DNA of 6,100 bases from Candidatus Krumholzibacteriia bacterium. GTDB taxonomy: Bacteria > Krumholzibacteriota > Krumholzibacteriia > LZORAL124-64-63. The notes beneath the pieces were generated by a model that saw only the letters and a program-made list of their open reading frames with translations, searched no databases and was not told where the DNA came from. The position numbers were made by a program, and so were the translations under genes. Position 1 is the first letter of the stretch. Each line of letters begins with the position of its first letter. Location: NCBI GenBank assembly GCA_014859985.1, contig JACZKN010000148.1, forward strand, positions 1 through 6,100. Reading direction: 5' to 3'. Positions 5,598 to 6,100 of the stretch are shown here, one piece after another.

Positions 5598-6100
5598 TCA
5601 ATGCCTGCCGAGAACGTCTCCCTGATCGCTCTCCATCTGCAGCATGTGCTCCAGGTGCCCCGGCTCGATCTCCCCGAACACGGGTTCGCGCCCGTCGGTG
5701 AACACCACCGTCCGCATCATGGGCGGCACGGCGCCCAGGTCGGTGCCCCCGGCGTGGACGTGGGCGCTGCCTGCGTACAGGCAGAAGCAGCTCAGCTCGC
5801 CGTTGTGGTAGACGTTGATGAGGGTGCCGTAGACCAGGGCGCTGCCCGCGGGGGTGTGCACGTCCAGCTCGCCGCCGGCCAGGTCCGGGCCGGTGCGCAC
5901 GCTGATCTCGCCCATGGCCAGCTGCGCGGCCACGGCGCGGCGGAACCAGCGGCCCGGGCGCTCGGGCAGGACGACGTCGGTGCCCGGAGTCACGCGCATC
6001 ACCAGCGAGCCGGGGTACTGGAGGTCCAGGGTGGCTTCGCCCTCGAGCACCAGGTGCGCGCCCGGGCGCAGCAGCGCGGCCACGGCGCCCGGGTTGGCCG
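5598..6100 (-). CDS. FecR-domain protein, C-terminal part (5' end missing)
   Basis: The frame is open to the right edge, so the N-terminus is outside the window; the GTG at 6083 is just an internal codon. Numbered from that codon, the visible part shows FecR-like features: a first strand-rich block with PGAHLVLEGEA at 7-17, then LAMGEISVRTG (55-65), VHTPAGSALVYGT (75-87) and INVYHNG, and a following LYAGSAHV strand. This matches the FecR core pattern of a strand, Gly-Glu, Thr-Pro-x-Gly, and Gly-Thr. It contains an unusual CFC at 99-101. FecR proteins transmit signals to ECF sigma factors across the inner membrane. Many lineages, however, use FecR domains in other envelope proteins, and no sigma factor is visible here, so the role is open. 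The C-terminal ~40 residues (acidic, HLEHMLQM) show no known domain. It lies 130 bases upstream of the methyltransferase on the same strand. Confidence 0.65.
   Translation of the reverse strand, partial: ANPGAVAALLRPGAHLVLEGEATLDLQYPGSLVMRVTPGTDVVLPERPGRWFRRAVAAQLAMGEISVRTGPDLAGGELDVHTPAGSALVYGTLINVYHNGELSCFCLYAGSAHVHAGGTDLGAVPPMMRTVVFTDGREPVFGEIEPGHLEHMLQMESDQGDVLGRH

Overview
The window looks like a chromosomal segment from a high-GC, Gram-negative bacterium. Sampled 60-base rows inside the main genes count 80-82% G+C. A small secreted protein ends in the FlgD-like / type IX-style C-terminal domain (key motif NYPNPFNPET), and GreA is in its long, N-terminally extended form. Together these suggest a high-GC member of the FCB group or a neighbouring lineage, such as candidate Eisenbacteria or Krumholzibacteriota. 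That placement is inference from a few proteins.

Left part (1-1637, plus strand): the 3' end of a membrane-anchored HExxH zinc peptidase of the peptidase MA type. A 262-base, very C-rich gap follows; it contains a textbook sigma-54 (-24/-12) promoter. This drives a 215-residue exported protein with a signal peptide, one fibronectin-III-like domain and a FlgD-like sorting domain. A strong intrinsic terminator stands 54 bases after that gene and only 18 bases before the next start codon.

Middle (1638-3884, plus strand): a 748-residue protein whose last ~150 residues are a complete GreA (acidic coiled-coil tip plus FKBP-like domain). It is preceded by ~590 residues of mostly helical sequence. 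It converges on the next gene with a 15-base gap.

Right part (3900-6100, minus strand, read right to left): the C-terminal part of a FecR-domain protein, a 130-base gap, a class I SAM methyltransferase, and a YdfG-like short-chain dehydrogenase. The methyltransferase stop and dehydrogenase start overlap as ATGA, so these two should be translated together. The methyltransferase body is much lower in G+C (53-60% in sampled rows) than everything around it, and it looks acquired. Its last ~25 codons return to host-like composition and encode a strong hairpin.

No RNA gene, CRISPR array, transposase or integrase was seen. I do not see a clear new defence or biosynthetic system. The most unusual items are the sigma-54-controlled sorted protein, the interleaved terminator and possible promoter in front of the long greA, and the compositional patchwork of the methyltransferase gene.
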